A stretch of 35,012 nt of DNA from the NCBI RefSeq assembly GCF_000003605.2, contig NW_003135354.1, forward strand, positions 11,852-46,863, given 5' to 3'. The notes beneath the pieces were generated by a model. The model saw only the letters and a program-made list of their open reading frames with translations, had not been told where the DNA came from and searched no databases. How positions within the stretch are numbered: position 1 is the stretch's first letter; each line of letters starts with the position of its first letter. The stretch is from Saccoglossus kowalevskii. Lineage: Eukaryota; Hemichordata; Enteropneusta; Harrimaniidae. Positions 12,990 to 25,601 of the stretch are shown piece after piece. The position numbers were made by a program, and so were the translations under genes.

Positions 12990-15900
12990 GCATGTTATTT
13001 GAGACGTCAGAGTTTCGACTTGCGCATGTCCATCTACTTACCGTAAGTCAGTATGCAGATTAGCATGGCACAGTGACGTGTGCATTTACCAACAGTGCGA
13101 GGCAATTGCCGTGATCATGAGTTAGACTTTGTTTGCCTGTGATAGCATATAATAATAGCAACACGACCTAAGTACACATATTTATCTACACAGTGACATG
13201 GTTTGGGAGTACTGTAAGATATTTATCAATCTTGGTCTGTTACTTTATCAATAGCATTAAACTAATTATCAAACTAATTAGCTTGGGATTTTAATGAACA
13301 TACACAGTCTATGATGATAAGGTTAATAATAAACGTACTTTCATTTTGCTTCTGATTTTTCTAAATGACACACCTCGCTGAGAGAGAATTAATAATGTAA
13401 CTCATGCAGTCGTTGTGGTGTGGCATTTCACATCAACGTGCCCCATCATTGTGATATTGATTTTCCCTCGGAACTGAACACTCCATCATCCCCATGTAAC
13501 ACTTTGCTCCGTGCTTGCAATGTGTTACAATATTGGCTGAATTTATTGGGCATATTTCTTTTGTTCTAAGTGGGTTTCTGGCCTGCAAATCATGTAACAT
13601 GTGCGTTATAATAGTTATCTGAGTAGTGCAGCAATTGATTATTGATTGATTATTTTTTACAAATGTTTTTTTCTCCATTCATTCGCCAGTATGATTAAAT
13701 TACCAAAAGACATGCGACCATCATAGAGTCTACACTTTGACAAATCCATGTGAGTGTTCGAACTGAACCCCTATTTTTGTAGTAGTTATTATACCGACAC
13801 GTGGGAACCTCAAAAAAGTATCTGTTAATAATATCTGTTGCCTGCTAGATTATATGAGAGTCTTTACCAGACTATACAACGTTTGTTATACGCATGGATA
13901 CCTTCTGTGAGTGTATAGTCTTGTCCCGGGCGTGTTGTTTTTGACATTTTCCTGACTGACTATAATTAATAAGTAACCTGATTTTATTGATGTAAGATCA
14001 AATACCCGTATCGTGTATACGTTTTTAATACTGACTGTCTAGAAGTCAGCTTTTGATTTGATTCTGGTTTCAATCTACTCATGATTATGCTCGATTTTTT
14101 TGAGAGCTACTTTCATAGCTCAGTTTACCAAGTCTTCGTTTATTGGTTTTGACAGCAGATATTATTTTGTGTTGGTATCCATTGCCACCAGGTCATATGT
14201 GACGGTTGATATTAGTACATGCCGTGTTACATTGGTTAATTTCTCTTTTGAACTATTACTTCTTTTGTACAATTCTAGTCTGGTGTTTCTCTAGAAATTG
14301 TTATTGTGGAATATGTCTCATCTCATACTTTCACGCAATAAACTGCGTATTTAATTTGACTATAACGGTCGGCTTTGTCCCAGGCTGTTAATTTTTCTAT
14401 CACTAATGTTACTACTTTTTCATCGCGTTATCCACATGTCTATGGAGTTCACACTTCACAACCCATAAGCTACGGTGTACTATGCTAGGCTCTGTAGTAC
14501 ACATGCAGTGTTTATACTGATACACTTTTTTTCAAAAAAGAAATAGCCTTTTCATTTTTCTATGTTTGTAAGACATATTATTATGAATATATGAAGTCGT
14601 TTATGACATATTTAAACCTTCCTATCAAGGAAAAAATGGATGTCTTGGCCAGCTTGCATTGAACATTTCATAAAACACCACACATTGCTAGATTTATGAT
14701 TATAAACTACTTTGTTAAGAGCTAAACAAAAGGGATTGTTTTAAATATATCATCACCAACTGTTCACATCTTTACAAAATTATGGTTCTCTCTCCTATTT
14801 CTGGAGTGTTTTTTTGTGGTTAAATATCGTAACATTGTTACACTTAGGTGGTAGCAATGTTACTAATATGGTGAAGTGTTCTTGCAGAAACCATTTGAGT
14901 ATTCTTAACTCACGCTATTCGAAACACGTGACACAAATGTTTGCCATGAAGGCCATATGTATTTTTCTTATTGTTTACGCAGTATGATTCCCAATTGTTT
15001 TGTTCTTGTGGAGTGTGCGTAAGTTGCGTGAGTGACAGTGGTCGATTGTTGTCGTTTGTTCTGTGTCCTGGGACTTGTAAATTTGTTTTAATGAGAGTTA
15101 ATAAGGATGTCATTTGTGTATGCTGTTATTTAAATTTTCCACGACACAATCACCATGTAATCTTGTTATTAAAATATAGATATGTCATAGCTATCAATAT
15201 TTTCGACATGTTTGCATAAATTAAAATTGTACGTCATCCAATCACAATGATATATTCACAGGGGGTATATTTTAACTATTCAGTATTGTCATGTGACAAT
15301 CACGTCTACGCAGGATACCATCATGACAAAAACAAACACTGCGAGTTTTCAGTTGTTGTCTTTGGAAATGCTAATCATGAATTAAGTACTGAACGTACTA
15401 CTCTTTATTAAGGGTTTGTATTAAATGGTATTTAATGGAACTGAAGTGCAGCGTAGAGAATACATAAGTATTATAGCGTGACTATATAGGTCTATTATCG
15501 GGGTATTTATACGGACGTTTTACAGCCCACCCACCCGTAATGACGAGATACCGAGCAATCGTGATGGAAATTGCCTTTCTGATAATTGCTTTGAGTCTTA
15601 TCAAAGTATCACAGTGAAAGCAAAACAGCAGTAGATGAACCCATAACCCTCGACCAACACACACTAGACATTTACGAGCCACCGAATGAAACACTGCCTG
15701 TTATTATAAAACAGGCGGGACTGCTAGTTTGAAACATCGTTTGAACACCCGAATGTTGAACACCCACTGGCCTCTAAATAGTTCTCTTGTTATTTAAAAG
15801 GAAACGTATATTTAAAAAATAAAATTGTTTAGCATTAGCGATTCAATTTTAAAGCAACTGGCGTGACGAGCCATTATTATAAAGTACTGAAGTATTTTTC

Positions 15901-18204
15901 CCCTGAAACACCCAGTAGTCACATTTAAATATACTTGGTAATAATAAATTGAATCGTCGTCTTTGATTGGCAGTTTGAAGCTTTCGGGTTGCTGCTTATT
16001 TGGAATTTTAAAACACCCACTGTTTCGTATTTTCAGGCACACAGTTTGCATGTTTTTTTACTACTCACCACACTTCGACAAATTAAGATAGTTGATTTCA
16101 TTTCTTTGTGACATTAATTTTACTTTTCAAATCATTTAAAAAAAGATACATTAAACGTTCACTCTATAGTTGAGGATTTGTGATAATTGTGATATTTTAC
16201 ATCTTTTACGCATACTGTTTTTTTTACGAATGAACACAGATTGTTGTTTTGAGAAGCTCGTATATTATTGTTTAAAATACAGCCTCGAGCTTTTAACACC
16301 GAGGCGTAGCGATTTGGAAACAGCCAAATGGTGTTACTTGAACCACTGCTTGTTTATTTTATTTAAGGTATTTGTGGATTGTTGTTAATTTGAAATTCAG
16401 CGAAATGTTATTTTGAACTGGTCAAGAGTTCGTCCTTAGGTCTTCTGATATAATTTATTGGTTCTGACTAGACCGGTTCCGTTTAAATCAGGTGTATACC
16501 ACTTTTCATGGTCTCCGTATAGCTAACTCAGTGGTGGCCATCTTGTTTTACCTTCCCGATTTGTTGAATTGGGCCAGCGAACGTCGTTTGGACATTTCAA
16601 GGTCTGTTCAATTCACATTTTTTTTATTTTTATTTGAATATTGTCCTCGAAATACTACACAGAAACTACGGGAGAAATTAAGACTTCGCAAATTATTACT
16701 CTTAAAAATATGAAAACCATGCATGGTTGGTTAATGCTTTGTTAAGTTTGACAATCCATGAACGTATTATTCCCTGCGTTTTTCAATAAATCACACCGCT
16801 GTTTCTTTATTGTTCTGCATGCAAATAGATGCCTTAAATAACATCAATATGCGACTGACGCAATACCGAACATGACAACTCCTGCTAGGAATGATAACTG
16901 CCATATCAATTCCCCGATTCGTGTTTTCTAATTTAAATTAGTGGATTTTGTTAATCACTGTTGCTCTCCGGCACAAAAAACATACATTTCTGGTCTTAGG
17001 AATCTTTATGATAAAGATGAAGGAAAAATCCGGAACTCTCGCAGCATTTGAAAAAAAAATATAGGCTTTTCGATTCAAATACTTATTTGCCTTGCTAAAA
17101 GAACATTATCACTTACGTGACGATATGTTGTCTGTTCCCGCGTGAGTTAAATAATGGTCATTCTACTGATAATATAAGCACACACATATACACACACACG
17201 CAGAATTATCGGAGGGTATAAAGAAATATTCAATTACCGAATCAATAACCTACAAATATCAATATATTGCTGCGATAAATAGTATTAATAATATTAATAA
17301 TAATAATATTCGTTTGAATAAGATTCAGACGTAAATGGCCTCCGAACTCTCGTTAAGGGCGAGATATCTACGAGACTTGCGTTCCCTCAAGTAGTGTTCC
17401 ATTATTTCCCGCCATGGCTCCACCAAGGGTAAAAACAAGAGTAGTGGCCCCTTGCAATCTACGAGATCTTGTCGACCATCTGCGACGGTATATTTTCTAG
17501 AACACTGCTTATCTCTCAGATGGCACGTTTGCTTACTATGAAGAGCAGTTACAGTCACCAATTGGTGGAAAGACGCAACGGTGTATGCTAAAACAGGGCT
17601 TGGTCGTTATTGGGGGGGGGGTATGTATACGGGTATCATCTCGTCAACAAGGAGATTAATGTCGATATTTTACGACGTCTTTATAGCCCTCGATAAATTC
17701 ATGTTCGAATAAATGACAAATGCTGGCAAACGACAATAATCCTTTTGCTATGCATAGTTAATAACTGCAGGATTAAAAGTGGCATAACAATAATCCTATC
17801 TGTGTTATTAGGGCGGCTTGTCGTGTCACATTGTATGTCATTGTATGCGCAAAATCCTTTTGTACGGGTGTTATATTGTACGATTGGGAATAATGCCAAC
17901 AATTTACATATTTCGTCGAATAATGTTGCTGATTTTAAAAACTTATATGAAACTAATTCGTAAAAAATGCTTCGTAAAGTTGTTAATGTTTAACTCTGTT
18001 TATCTGAATGTAGAATGTCTAAAATTGTAGTAAAGTGTTTTAATTTTAATAAATGATTTAAGACTTGAATGAATCAGTTAGTCACGTGATAGACTCATTT
18101 TGGTAAACATGATGGGTAATGTAATAAGATACTAGAAGAAGTATACACTTTTGAATTCCTTAGTTGCATTGATGGATTATGAACAACCGTAAAGCTTGAG
18201 GTCG

Positions 18205-18329
18205 TTAAAGGGCGGTGGTCGCCGCGCAGCGCGTGTTCGAATTCCATGTAAATAAATCAACGTACTTGACACGCGTTATGTACGTCGATATGAGTCCCAC
18301 GACACAGCTCGACGACCATCGTCCTTTAA
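18205..18329. mobile_element. MITE-like inverted-repeat element, family B (TTAA ends, 125 bp)
   Basis: The left end reads TTAAAGGGCGGTGGTCGCCG (18205-18224). The reverse complement of the right end reads TTAAAGGACGATGGTCGTCG (18329 back to 18310). That is 17 of 20 positions, and all three differences are transitions. A second, inner inverted pair (CGCGTGT at 18230-18236, ACACGCG at 18269-18275) makes the interior partly palindromic too. The small size, lack of coding capacity, terminal inverted repeats and TTAA at both ends fit a non-autonomous DNA transposon with TTAA target sites, as in piggyBac-type elements. The superfamily is inferred. The start of another copy may abut the N gap at 22043. 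Confidence 0.7.
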
Positions 18330-21300
18330 ATAACATAAATAAGATTTAAATTTGAATTGATTTATTTATTTAAAATAGTGGACGTTAGTTCATACTTGCC
18401 GGTGAACAAACATTTCTGATTAATAAATATTCATTAATTTCATATACTAGTATTATTGGGCGGTTTGACACCATCTAAGGACTACAATATTTTTCGTGTA
18501 TTTGGTTGCTCATGGAATCTGTGGTTACGATGCACATGACAAAATCAATAACACAGAGCTAACATTTGAGGAACAGTGATATTTTATTCCCTGATATTCA
18601 TTTTAACACATTTGACATTTTCTGACGTTTCCTAAACTAATAGTTTTCACGTCGTTACGCATAGTTCATAAGCCGCATTTAGGAGTTATCGCCTCGTGGT
18701 TATGTCCTTATGTTCTGACCCCAATAGGTCAAACAATCTCAATTAAGTCAATATATGTCATAAACAGTAATTATGGGTAGGCGTGTTATATATATCATTA
18801 CGAGAATTTGTCTTGAGATTATGAGTTGTTTACGCAGTCGTGACTTGCTACTTCGTCGTTTTAAATTAGTGTCAGCACGTTGCTAGCCGTGGAGTTACAG
18901 TTCAGTTTATCGTATCAGTTTAGTCGATTCCAATTAAGAGTCGACAGATGACGTAAGAAGAAAATTTGAATGATGATTTTGTTGAATAATTAAAAGTACA
19001 CGTGCAAAAGATTTTGTTAAGTCGGTGTATATTATTTATAAGATTGCGTGTATTATACTTACTGGTGCGCATGTCCGTAACCGCGAAGCTGCATATATCG
19101 CAAGTATTGATGAGTATGCGAGTGCAGTGAGGTAGCAAATTGCTGAATAGGAATGTTGTGAAGATTAGTGGCGAATTTCCAGGAAAATGTAAGTTCTAAC
19201 TTTTATATCGTACGCGTTTATTGAGTGTAATCTTAACAATAATGTTGGTGGATGCGATGGGACACATAAAGCGGGAATCATCTTGAAGATGTATTTGTCT
19301 TCCTCAAACAATCAATCGTGACGTTGCGTTTGTTTACAATTATAACATGTGGAGGCAATTAACGTGATCAATATTTTAAACTAGAACGTTATATATAACT
19401 CAATTATTCAGAGTGTGTCTAAGGTAATTAGAATGACAGAGAGGTTAAAGGTCATTCGTGCCCCTGTCACATGTACTTACATTAGACAAACTACTAGATA
19501 ATTGATAATCCTGCGTACATACAAGAGGGTTAAAGTGTTCAGACCCATTCCTAATTCTATCTAAACCCATTAACCTATATGCGATGCGTTCGATTGTTTT
19601 GTTAAAACTACGGCATTATTCCGAGTCTGAGTTGTATAGGGGAAACAGATGTGAATCGATGCTTGACATGATAACTCCTTTCAAACTGCGGTATAATATC
19701 AACTCGATTGAATTGGGTTTGTATGATGAGTGTCATTGATGAAGCGTGGCTTGGTGTTTGTATAGCGGCGAGTCAACATGAAATGTATTGGTTATTAATT
19801 AGATGCGGCCCGTGACGGTTGTTGATATCCTCGTGCTGTCATTATTGTACATTTCTTACTTGATATTGCTATGACAGGGTGAGTACACGAGTGTGTTGAC
19901 ATCACACGTAAGCTATCACTACGATAGGCCAGGCAACAAACAGTAGACAAATATTTCAAATTTGAACTGTGTGAAAATCAACGTTGTGTAGGAATTATTC
20001 GATTTTACTGAAGTTTGTAGAATGTTTTTCATTTTTGGGTTCATAGTAATTCAACAAAATAGATTTTAGGGGAATTAAAAAAAACTTGACGATTTTACGT
20101 CACACTATGTGGGAACATTGTGTCCATTTAAGTTCAACAAAGTCAATAAAAAGGGGTATAACTCCTAACTAATAACACACAAACGTATTACCGTGATGCA
20201 AATCGTGTTCGTGCATGAATGTTTTTTTTTTCTATTATTGTTGCGGTCTATAAGCGATCTCACGTGACATGCATGTAATTATAAAATGGGATTTTTTAGC
20301 GGACGACCATGATATATTAGATACAAGTATGTGATGAGTGTATGTTAGCATGCATTAGCTTTGGACGACCGAAGTCGGTCAGTAGAAAAGTTTCCTTCAA
20401 AAAAAATTATCATGCAAAGAAATTTAAATCAAGGTACGATTTAAATACCCAATAAAGTGGAGCCGTCATTGCAAAACGAAAAAAAAAAATAATATTATTG
20501 TAGTCATCGAACAGTCGACCAAGTTGAAAATATAAAATAAGTTTGACCACGAGTATCGATGGAACATAATTGGCAAAAGGTTAATTAAAAGTCACTGCAA
20601 ATTGAAATTTTAGTGACTATTTTCATAGTGTTTGAAAGCTTAGTAACATTAGAGGTGTTACATTACGATGCTGAGATGCTGAGTGTGGAAATATAATGTA
20701 AATGGATTCAAGCAACGTAATCTAAACCCGTCGAGATTAATAATTCTTGAGCCAAAAAACTGTTGAGAACTTCTGAAATTTCAGACGCCCAAGTATATTC
20801 CTGCGACTGTATATTGGGGAGCAGTGCATTCATTATATGTGCGAACTCTCCAAATACGTCGTGTACTTCTTCTCTTGGATTGATGATGCAAATGATCGGC
20901 AATCGAGATTAAATTATAGTCACTTTACTCCATCTTTAGTACACATCTTTCTGAGGGAAAATCACAATGATAAATTTACTTCGATGAAACCATTTAAAAA
21001 GTATGTATGAGTGTAGTAAACTAGCATATATACACTAACTAAAAGAGTAACATGAAAGGAGCTGAGATTATACTAGTGGAAATAAAACGTTTGCTGTGCA
21101 TGATGTTATACGAACAAAAGCGATCGACAACAGTGAACCGAAATTGCGATAAATTGTCAGACGCGGCTAAGTTAACATAGACAATATTGCACAAGAAAAA
21201 ACACGTTTCCAAGTCTTATCGAATGGCACATTGTAAAACGCATATCTACTAGGCTAGCGCAGTTTTACTTCTCTCAGGTCGCATCAGTTGGATGCCACCA

Positions 21301-22042
21301 ACACGTGAATGGCCTAATAAAATAATACCTCCAATGATAATTTTATTAATTAATATAAAACACACTTGAAGTGTTTTTGGAAAGCATCATCTTCCCCGAA
21401 GAACTGTTTCATGGGTTTCTGGGACTTAAAACGCGCGACGCCATTGCAAATGAAACCGACAAAGCGCGGACATGATTCGTTGTTTGTCTTTTGATACTCA
21501 AAAATGGCTTAAACTTCTATCGCAATATGTATTTTACTTGTATTCGTTACTGCATTGATTCAATGCGTCGGTTATTACATGCCAGGGTACCGCTTAACAG
21601 GTCATCTATGTATCAAATATCTAATATATTGCATATGTACTACAGATGTAATTGTTATCACATTATTTTGGATAAACAATCTGACGTACACTCAGCACAA
21701 AATACATACAGAATCCAACAACATTTCGCAGCAGTCTGCCTTTTATTGTTTATTTTTATTAGTATGTATAACATTTCAGAATGAAATATACGGTACAAAT
21801 AGCCGCGAGATATCGTGTATTACGTGGGAACCACGTGCACCCCCGCCATCGCATTCACTGCTGGCTACATAGGTCAGGGGAACAGAGGCTCGATAATGCG
21901 AAAGTTTGTTCCCTATTTTTCACCCAATGGTATTTCGATTTATTTATAAAAAAAAACTATATCTTTTGATGTATATGACAAGAAACAAATTATTCGAATC
22001 ATTGCTAATTGTGTTTAGAGATATCCTATTCTATTTTTATTG
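18330..22042. other. Intergenic stretch, no supported gene
   Basis: I see no supported gene. On the - strand, 20902-20708 reads as a 64-codon frame with unusually protein-like, acidic and hydrophobic composition (PREEVHDVFGEF, ...ASEISEVLNSFLAQELL...). It lacks an ATG at its upstream edge, where a stop lies two codons before its first codon, so it could be an exon, a decayed fragment or chance. Short palindromic ACACTTGAAGTGT-type sequence occurs near 21360. Confidence 0.4.
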
Positions 22043-22052
22043 TTAAAGGGCG
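22043..22052. mobile_element. Possible left tip of a family B element cut by the gap
   Basis: The last ten bases before the Ns are TTAAAGGGCG, identical to the first ten bases of the family B element at 18205. The remainder would lie inside the gap. Ten bases alone could match by chance, so this is tentative. Confidence 0.35.
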
Positions 22053-22304
22053 NNNNNNNNNNNNNNNNNNNNNNNNNNNNNNNNNNNNNNNNNNNNNNNN
22101 NNNNNNNNNNNNNNNNNNNNNNNNNNNNNNNNNNNNNNNNNNNNNNNNNNNNNNNNNNNNNNNNNNNNNNNNNNNNNNNNNNNNNNNNNNNNNNNNNNNN
22201 NNNNNNNNNNNNNNNNNNNNNNNNNNNNNNNNNNNNNNNNNNNNNNNNNNNNNNNNNNNNNNNNNNNNNNNNNNNNNNNNNNNNNNNNNNNNNNNNNNNN
22301 NNNN
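22053..22304. other. Assembly gap (252 Ns)
   Basis: This is a run of 252 undetermined bases. Open frames called across it are meaningless. It is flanked on both sides by sequences resembling ends of inverted-repeat elements, a common cause of assembly breaks. Confidence 0.99.
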
Positions 22305-22314
22305 AAACTCACTA

Positions 22315-22402
22315 TTTAAAGCGGGGGAGTCGTCACCTGCGCATGCGTCAGATGGCCATAGCGTGTCTTTGTTTACAAACAAGCGTCTACCCATGAGCCT
22401 TT
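22315..22402. mobile_element. Truncated copy of MITE-like family A (88 bp)
   Basis: Starting at TTTAAAGCGGGGGAGTCGTC, this segment matches the reverse complement of the right half of the intact element at 32834-32998. I count about four mismatches and one single-base indel over roughly 88 bp. The match stops after GAGCCTTT (about 22399), and the expected far end (...CCCGCTTTAA) is absent downstream, so the copy is truncated or rearranged. It begins only about 10 bases right of the assembly gap. Confidence 0.8.
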
Positions 22403-23900
22403 ACCTACCCATGTCAATTTTGTAATATATGAACAAGTTAACGCGACAGACTATATAAACGCCAATTTGTAACCATATTATCACCGAGAAAAATTATGAG
22501 ATATGTATATATAACCGCCATGTTATTTTTACTTCCATTTGAACATCAATTTTTATTTTATTTTTTTTTATTCGTGCAACATAAATAAAATATTAAGCTT
22601 ACTTACTGTAATGTTTTATAGAAATGAAATGCGAGTGAAGTCGGTGTAGGTGACGTCATGCTGGCAGATATACCCCCATATCAAGAATACTGATTCATGC
22701 ACTGGTTAATTAGTGTACTAGCATTTTCATCAATCAACAGAATGAGGTTATTTATCATTGAACACAAGCAGTCTCGTAATATGACACACATAACATATAA
22801 AATATGTGAATTGTTTCAAACATATCAAAGCTGGTCGACACACTAAACACAATACTCTTCTTTGTTTGGACAGTTCATGCAGCCCTTAGAAGAATAAACG
22901 TATACATTCGTGTTACTATAGTTCCTCAAATTGACGTTGCACAATCCGGTTCGTAATTTGTTTGTCGGTGTCTGAATCAAAACACTTTCGCCCAAGCCCT
23001 CCAATTGTAAAATGGTTAAACCATAATTTCTATTGGAGAGATAATAATAATTTTTAGAATTTTATAAAAAATATATCAGTGTGCCATAGATTGAAAGCGT
23101 TGTTTATGCAGCAAACGGCAAGTGTTCTTCGATAACATAATGAACTACGCACTTTGAATTAATAATACGTAAATAATTCTAAATGCCGTGCATGCGCATG
23201 TGCGTAATTCTTTAAAAACAATTTCAGTTTCACGATATGCCATCAGTGTTATTAAATATTGAATTAAACATATTGAAAAATACTATTATCAATATTCCAC
23301 CTGAATATGAATTAACATCGCCAAGAATGACGTGGCTGTCATGTATACTTATGAATATAGCGTTATTTGGAAGAATAATAAAGTCTTGAACACGTATTGA
23401 GAAATCACCACCGCTTGTTGTTGATTTATTGAATTGGTAGAACACGCTCTATATTTGTACAGCTGCACTGTGACTGTGCTGCCGCTATGTAACTACACTG
23501 GATACATGCATACGAGCGAGTTACTGATATGCACTTTCTAACATGTATGTAGAAAAATTATTCATCGTTATATTTGAATTTTATTAAAATCAAATATTAG
23601 GCTCAAATATTGTTTAGGTACGTATAGTTACAGCGAACGTGGTACGATATATAAATCTTAATGGCGACAAGCAAAAGCACGAAAATTATTCATAGACAAA
23701 CAAAAATAACAATACAAATAAATTAAAATACAAAAATTAAAAAAAGGAGCTTATACCTACATCGGATTTTAATAAGATTGATATTACCTCTGCGTCGTGA
23801 ATAACGTCGATATGTGGAAGTACGTTTGAATTTGCTCCTGGTCAACCCGAGAATCTTATTGAACATATACTAAATCAAGAGACTGTGTTTACTTTATATC
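22403..23900. other. Intergenic stretch, no supported gene
   Basis: AT-rich DNA with A/T homopolymer runs and a CRE octamer at 22651-22658. No gene-like open frame is seen. Confidence 0.5.
22651..22658. promoter_or_regulatory. CRE palindrome TGACGTCA (isolated)
   Basis: A perfect CREB/ATF consensus octamer about 4.8 kb upstream of the receptor start codon. Any regulatory role is unproven. Confidence 0.3.
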
Positions 23901-24600
23901 ATGGGATGACAGAATAGTGGGTTACACATGACGTGGGAATAACTAGGTGTGTGGGTTCACATAAGGTAGGGGTGGGCGAATAGGTGGGTTCACAAAATGT
24001 ATAAATGAAAGTGTGTGTGAGTTTACGTAATGTAGGGGTGTGTGAGGGATTGTGAAGTAGTTACTCTGGTAGTGACGGGGTTGGTGGGTATACATAACGT
24101 GGGAGACAGGTTGTCGCTCTACACAAGATTGCGAATAGTGACATGTGGGGTTCATGGGTTGGGTGGGCCCACATAATTTGGATGAAGGGTGGGTGGGTCT
24201 ACACAACTTTGACATAACTGGGTTGGTGGTGATATGGGGATGACGGGAATGGTTGGTTTACATGAAGATGGATTGAGGGTGGATGAACCTATATAATGTT
24301 AGGGATTGTAGGCTTATATCGAGTTGAGATGACGCGTTGGATTGGTCTTCCTATGGTGGGGTGATGGGTGAGCAATCCTACATAAGTTAAGGGCGGACTG
24401 GAATGACCACTTGAGGGGATAACGGGTAGGGGAACAACAGGGTGTGTGGGGCTATATGGGGTGTAGGTGGGGTCTAAATAAAGTGGTGATCACCGGGTGT
24501 GTGGGTTCATGAAGTAGAGGATAACAGGGTATGTCGGTTTATATTAGGCGGGGTATAAAGTGGGGATGACATGGATGCGTGGGTCTGGGGATGTATAACA
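23901..24600. repeat. G-rich minisatellite, about 33-bp unit, roughly 20 diverged copies
   Basis: The + strand repeatedly spells variants of GTGTGTGGGTTCACATAA followed by GTGGGGATGACA. Clear copies start near 23931, 23974, 24081, 24158, 24188, 24488 and 24520. The unit is about 33 bp, but individual copies vary in length and sequence, so the array is old. The + strand is strongly G-rich and C-poor, with many GGG and GGGG runs that could form G-quadruplexes. Because 33 is divisible by three, the - strand has an open frame (24215-23943) with recurring Y/F-V-N-P/S peptides. Confidence 0.85.
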
Positions 24601-24656
24601 TTCATAACTTCGATAACCATTTATAGCCAAGAGGTTATGAAAAATGTAGGATTTCG

Positions 24657-24865
<209 letters not shown>

Positions 24866-25481
24866 CAGGGGGATATATAAGTGACTGTGGTACGTAAAAT
24901 CAGTGAGAGAATATAATTGGTGCTATTATTGAACTTAATACGCCGATTGTCAATATAATGTTGATTGATTGCAACCCCAAAATATATTCACCTTTAACAA
25001 ACGTACTGTGTATATATTAGTTTTCCGTTAAATTAATTTGGTAATGTCGACCTAGATATGACGCCTACTGTAATGAAAGCGGTATATACAAACGGTTGGT
25101 TACCGCTTTTCAGAACACAACTCTATGCATACATCCGTTAAAGAAATAGTTGACCCATTAGGCCTAGATTTGCTTTGGGCACCTGCAAATCAGTTCCATT
25201 TTACAGCAGTGCACATATCAACTATTTACATCCGAAACTATTGTAGTTTCCGGAAATGCTACTATTATCCAGAATCAAGTCCATAGTTACGCATAGTTGC
25301 TGGGAAGCCAACCAGAATAACCAATCATTTTATTACAGTAGCCACGGCAAGCTGATAAAATAACGCACGTTGGCATTATGGTAAGGTATGTATATAATGC
25401 GATTAGTTATGAACATGGATGCCTTTGATGTAAACAAGTACTTTGATCCGTAATCTGCTTCAGAACGCCACATTTGGTAGC
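24866..25481. other. Intergenic stretch with one perfect stem-loop
   Basis: No gene is seen. The only structure noticed is the 9-bp stem at 25076-25109. Confidence 0.5.
25076..25109. other. Perfect 9-bp stem-loop
   Basis: AAAGCGGTA (25076-25084) and TACCGCTTT (25101-25109) are exact reverse complements around a 16-base loop. It could be part of a small inverted-repeat element or chance. No T-tract or coding context assigns it a role. Confidence 0.4.
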
Positions 25482-25601
25482 CCTGGGATATATGTTGAGC
25501 AGGATGTGTCGATGAGAACGACTACCGCCGTGTACAACGGTAGATTGTTCATCACAAGGGTGATATCAACCCGTTGTATACTAGCCCAAATATATCACTG
25601 G
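25482..25601. mobile_element. Putative small inverted-repeat element (about 120 bp)
   Basis: The left end (CCTGGGATATATGTTG, from 25482) and the reverse complement of the right end (CCAGTGATATATTTGG, from 25601) agree at about 12 of 17 positions, including an unbroken GATATAT. Inside, GTGTACAACGG (25530-25540) and the reverse complement of CCGTTGTATAC (25571-25581) form a strong central hairpin, 10 of 11 matching. Nested imperfect palindromes without coding capacity suggest a decayed MITE. With one diverged copy, superfamily and target duplication cannot be fixed. Confidence 0.45.

Larger units (their letters stand above)
10921..18204. other. Intergenic stretch, no supported gene
   Basis: About 7.3 kb is without a recognisable gene. 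It contains short AT tracts (12090-12108 and 12970-12989), a CA-rich stretch near 17181-17200, a TAA/ATT-rich patch near 17281-17310 and a run of 10 G at 17612-17621. Open frames of 60-82 codons occur on both strands but lack motifs, coding-like composition or recognisable splice arrangements. Confidence 0.45.

Noticed and set aside
13050-13068. GCAGATTAGCATGGCAC resembling part of U6 snRNA
   Set aside because: Only about 14 bases match; the rest of U6, including its 5' stem and the T-run, is absent.
22009-22425. Open frames spanning the N gap on both strands
   Set aside because: They consist mostly of undetermined bases; the readable part is the family A element.
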